DNA from: Planctomycetota bacterium
Lineage (GTDB): Bacteria > Planctomycetota > Planctomycetia > Pirellulales > Pirellulaceae
Length of the DNA: 9,206 bases
NCBI GenBank assembly: GCA_024277285.1
Contig: JAJRVM010000245.1
Span: 1-9,206, forward strand
Direction of reading: 5' to 3'
Of the stretch, positions 6,985 through 9,206 are shown in pieces. How positions within the stretch are numbered: the first letter of the stretch is position 1; each line of letters opens with the position of its first letter. A program made the position numbers and the translations under genes. The notes beneath the pieces were generated by a model. The model made no database searches. It saw only the letters and a program-made list of their open reading frames with translations, and had not been told where the DNA came from.

Positions 6985-8163
6985 ATGGATTCACTTCTTC
7001 CGTTGTTCCGAATATTGGCCGCGTTTGCTGGACTGGCCGGGCAGGTGGCGCTGTGGACGTGGATCTACAACCGTCTCCACGCGAGTGGAATACCTTCGAG
7101 GCTGGTGCAGAAGACCGAGAAATTCGTCGTTCTGGCGATGCTCGTTTCTCTGCTGCCGCCGCTGGTGTGGTTGTCGTCGCAAGGTCGAGTGTGGCTGACC
7201 GCTTCGATCGTTCCCATTCCTCTGGCGCTGCGCATCTGGTGGATCGTTTGCGGCTGCATGCTGGCCTATGTCGTTGTGGCGTGGTTACTGCGATGGCTAA
7301 CAAAGGCCGATCGCGGCGCATTGCTTTCCAATGAAACTGAAATCGTGGACATGGAAACGCTCCTCGGCGGCCGACCGACGGGCGATCGACGCACGCATTG
7401 GCAAAGCCGCATTCCGGGTAATCAGATTCTTCACGTGCATCTCCACAGCAAGACCATCGCGCTACGCCGATTGCCACCTGAGCTCGACGGCCTGCGCATT
7501 GCACAGCTGACCGACTTGCACATGACCGGCCAGCTGAAACGCGAGTTCTTTGACGTCGCAATCGACCGCGTTAATGCATGGCAACCCGACATCGTGGCCA
7601 TCACCGGCGACCTGATCGATCGCGCTGCCTGCATCGAGTGGCTCCCCATCACGCTCGGGCGTTTGACCAGCCACCACGGCGTCTACGCGATCCTAGGCAA
7701 CCACGATCAACGTCTGGCAGATCCTGGGGCCTTGCGACAAACTCTGGTCGACTGCGGCATCGTCGACTTGGGGAGTCGTAAGATACGAACTCGAATTCGT
7801 GGCGTCGATGTCCTGTTGGCAGGCAATGAATGCCCTTGGTTCCCTCCGCCGCCGCCGATTCCCGATGCTGACGACACGCAACGCCCCTTCTCGATTCTTC
7901 TGTCCCACGCACCCGATACGATCCAATGGGCGCGGCGGCAGGGATTCGATTTGCTGCTGGCCGGCCACACGCACGGTGGCCAAATCCGCTTTCCCGTGAT
8001 TGGACCGGTTGTCTGCCCAAGTCGTTACGGCGTTCACTACGCGTCCGGACTGTTCCATGTGCCGCCGACGCTGATGCACGTCAGCCGCGGGCTTTCCGGA
8101 GTCCATACGCTCCGCTTCAATTGCCCACCCGAAATCACACTGCTGCAGCTGCGACTCGCATGA
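6985..8163 (+). CDS. Membrane-anchored calcineurin-like metallophosphoesterase
   Basis: A 392-aa protein with three or four N-terminal membrane segments (about 7-29, 46-65, 69-81 and 84-105) and a C-terminal catalytic domain. The metallophosphoesterase signature is complete: D177-L-H179 (TDLHMTG), GDLID with D209, GNHD at 238-241, H308 (LLSHAPD) and GHTHGGQ with H328 and H330. These residues bind two metal ions in the family. The arrangement matches membrane-associated YkuE/YaeI/LpxG-like enzymes, some of which cleave UDP-diacylglucosamine or other phosphodiesters; the substrate here cannot be read from sequence. A proline run (PPPPPIP) sits in a loop before H308. I chose ATG 6985 because the protein then begins at the first membrane helix, with AGGT about 5 bases upstream; a start at 6916 would add 23 atypical residues. 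It follows the PAS-GAF-REC gene by 86 bp with no terminator, so co-transcription is likely. Confidence 0.94.
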   Translation: MDSLLPLFRILAAFAGLAGQVALWTWIYNRLHASGIPSRLVQKTEKFVVLAMLVSLLPPLVWLSSQGRVWLTASIVPIPLALRIWWIVCGCMLAYVVVAWLLRWLTKADRGALLSNETEIVDMETLLGGRPTGDRRTHWQSRIPGNQILHVHLHSKTIALRRLPPELDGLRIAQLTDLHMTGQLKREFFDVAIDRVNAWQPDIVAITGDLIDRAACIEWLPITLGRLTSHHGVYAILGNHDQRLADPGALRQTLVDCGIVDLGSRKIRTRIRGVDVLLAGNECPWFPPPPPIPDADDTQRPFSILLSHAPDTIQWARRQGFDLLLAGHTHGGQIRFPVIGPVVCPSRYGVHYASGLFHVPPTLMHVSRGLSGVHTLRFNCPPEITLLQLRLA

Positions 8164-8231
8164 GCGAGGTATACATCCACTGCGGGCAAGACGCCCAACG
8201 ACGAGCAGCGACGAGCAGCGCTCACTTCATG
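8164..8231. other. Short gap between convergent genes with 10-bp duplication
   Basis: The 68 bases between the two stop codons contain a weak hairpin GGGC-AAGAC-GCCC (about 8183-8195) and a direct duplication ACGAGCAGCG (8201-8210 and 8211-8220), followed by GAGC-AGC-GCTC overlapping its end. No T tract follows on either strand, so no standard bidirectional terminator is visible. Confidence 0.5.
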
Positions 8232-8966
8232 CTACGGCAACCGGGGGATCCGAAAGACGGCGACCAGCGGCAAGTGATCCGAGGCCTGGCGGGCAACGGC
8301 CGTGCGCGATGCGAAGCTATGGTCCAGTTCCAGTAGCCCGCGGAAATAGACGCGGTCGAGGGGCCGCATGGGAAGGACCGCCGGAAAGGTGCGCCGGCGC
8401 ATGCACGCGGCAGCGAAACCTGCCGGCTCCAGCACGCGGCCACCCAACGAACCCCATACGTCGTTGTAGTCGCCGGCCACGATCACACCCGTATCGGGAC
8501 GAGTGTGCTGCAGCGGTTTGGATGCCAACACTCGTTTCAGCTGAATTGTTCGCTCGAAGCCGGCAAGGCCAAGATGGACATTAAACAACAGCAGGGTCCG
8601 CGTATGCGAGCCTTGCTTCACGCGGCAATGCGCTACCAGTGCCCGGCGGCGTTTCTTCAGCGGGATAGACAGGTCAAGGTTGTGGACGTCGGTCAACGGG
8701 AACCGGCTCAGTATGGCATTTCCGTAGTGCCCCCGTTTTAATTTAACATTCGCCTGAAAGGCACGATGCGGTAACTCGAGCGCGTCGCCCAACATGTCAA
8801 CTTGCCGGTCTCGGTGCGAGCGTGGAACGCCGTCATCCACCTCCTGCAGAAACACGATATCGGGAGAACAATGCCGAATTGCCTCGATCACACGCTGCGG
8901 CCGGTAGTGGCGGTCGATACCGCCAATTCCCTTGTGAATATTGTATGTGACTAACCTGAGCTGCAT
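8232..8966 (-). CDS. YbhP-like endonuclease/exonuclease/phosphatase family hydrolase
   Basis: A 244-aa protein covering one complete EEP (DNase I-like) domain. Catalytic motifs appear in order: N9 in TYNIHKG, E42 in FLQEVDD, YGNAILSR (81-88), H131 in NVHLG, D166 and N168 in AGDYND, D204 in LDRVY, and the terminal D230-H231 in SDHLPL. The TYNIHKG opening and the TFPA..P...LDRVY segment resemble E. coli YbhP, an EEP protein encoded beside cardiolipin synthase B, as I recall it. The family cleaves phosphodiester or phosphomonoester bonds with Mg2+; a nucleic acid or phospholipid substrate is possible. No signal peptide is evident. I chose ATG 8966 because AGGA lies 5 bases upstream; ATG 8972 and an earlier start at 9014 would add residues (e.g. 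QIKWPRDR) unlike the family. It is convergent with the metallophosphoesterase gene. No clear promoter is visible upstream. Confidence 0.93.
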   Translation of the reverse strand: MQLRLVTYNIHKGIGGIDRHYRPQRVIEAIRHCSPDIVFLQEVDDGVPRSHRDRQVDMLGDALELPHRAFQANVKLKRGHYGNAILSRFPLTDVHNLDLSIPLKKRRRALVAHCRVKQGSHTRTLLLFNVHLGLAGFERTIQLKRVLASKPLQHTRPDTGVIVAGDYNDVWGSLGGRVLEPAGFAAACMRRRTFPAVLPMRPLDRVYFRGLLELDHSFASRTAVARQASDHLPLVAVFRIPRLP

Positions 8967-9035
8967 GAGCATCCTATCTCGTGGCCACTTTATCTGAACC
9001 AAAACCCGTAACATGTTTCTAAGTAATAGGTCATT

Positions 9036-9068
9036 GGCCTTAAGGCCCCTGCCTGCTTGTCAGGCAGG
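9036..9068. repeat. Adjacent palindrome and hairpin
   Basis: GGCCTTAAGGCC (9036-9047) is a perfect 12-base palindrome. It abuts a hairpin with perfect 8-bp arms CCTGCCTG (9048-9055) and CAGGCAGG (9061-9068) and a 5-base loop. The last bases of the hairpin overlap the first bases of the 9067-9205 inverted-repeat unit. There is no T tract after it on either strand. Confidence 0.7.
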
Positions 9069-9205
9069 TGAATCAGTTTGCCAAGCTAGATCGCAATCGA
9101 GATGATTTCCCCCCTCTCTCCCGCGTCTGCCGCCGGAGGCGGCAGACGCGGGAGAGAGGGGGCATTTTCGGCGGTGCCCCGGCTAGCCATGCAAACTGAT
9201 TCACC
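9067..9205. repeat. MITE-like unit: inverted ends around a 25-bp perfect hairpin
   Basis: The left end (9067-9089) and right end (9183-9205) are inverted repeats: the outer 15 bases, GGTGAATCAGTTTGC, match perfectly, and 20 of 23 match overall, ending in GCTAG. Between them lies a perfect 25-bp stem (9110-9134 with 9138-9162) with a three-base GGA loop; its arm runs from CCCCCTCTCTCCC to GTCTGCCGCC. There is no coding capacity in the 139 bases, so any mobility would need an enzyme supplied elsewhere. No flanking target duplication can be judged because the window ends at 9206. It could also act as a strong transcription barrier or a folded RNA. Confidence 0.75.
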
Positions 9206-9206
9206 A

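Larger units (their letters stand above)
8967..9206. other. Structured intergenic region upstream of the EEP gene
   Basis: This region must carry the promoter of the minus-strand EEP gene, but no good -35/-10 pair stands out. Its outer part is packed with palindromes: GGCCTTAAGGCC, a CCTGCCTG/CAGGCAGG hairpin and the inverted-repeat unit at 9067-9205. The window ends one base after that unit, so what lies beyond is unknown. Confidence 0.6.

Noticed and set aside
6980..7561. 193-codon minus-strand frame opposite the metallophosphoesterase
   Set aside because: It is antisense to the membrane and N-terminal catalytic part of a complete gene and shows only Arg/Ser/Ala-rich shadow sequence.
9110..9162. 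25-bp hairpin as a simple rho-independent terminator or a two-unit CRISPR
   Set aside because: No T tract follows on either strand, and there is a single palindrome with a 3-base loop rather than spaced repeats; the surrounding inverted ends argue for a repeat element.

Overview
The window looks like chromosome from a planctomycete, most likely of the Pirellula/Rhodopirellula group. The reasons are moderate GC, a very long TPR + FG-GAP/VCBS + ASPIC/UnbV protein of a kind these genomes carry in many copies, a small twin-transmembrane orphan protein, a PAS-GAF-receiver regulator, and large structured intergenic spaces. This placement is inferred from gene style; no rRNA or other marker gene is present.

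Layout. 1-417 is intergenic and holds an inverted repeat (69-172) and two small hairpins. 418-3327 (minus) encodes a 969-aa exported or membrane-anchored TPR/VCBS/ASPIC protein. 3328-3761 has no confident gene. 3762-4013 (minus) encodes an 83-aa protein with two membrane segments. About 1.1 kb follows without a convincing gene; it holds a 15-bp tandem repeat, a long-range inverted repeat and, at its right end, a good sigma70-type promoter. 5138-6898 (plus) encodes a 586-aa PAS-GAF-receiver protein that has lost histidine-kinase function. 6985-8163 (plus), 86 bp downstream and probably in the same operon, encodes a membrane-anchored calcineurin-like metallophosphoesterase. 8232-8966 (minus), convergent with it, encodes a YbhP-like endonuclease/exonuclease/phosphatase-family hydrolase. 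8967-9206 is highly structured: two adjacent palindromes, then a MITE-like unit made of 23-bp inverted ends around a perfect 25-bp hairpin.

Working together. The regulator and the metallophosphoesterase are probably co-transcribed from the promoter at 5070-5098, so signal sensing and membrane phosphoester hydrolysis may be linked. The YbhP-like protein is also a predicted metal-dependent phosphodiesterase, but it has its own transcription direction. The left-hand genes are transcribed away from this cluster. I see no phage, CRISPR, tRNA or rRNA, no transposase gene, and no obvious defence or biosynthetic system. The strongest oddities are the kinase-less sensor with an altered acidic pocket, the two repeat elements near the window ends, and the long structured gene-poor stretch.
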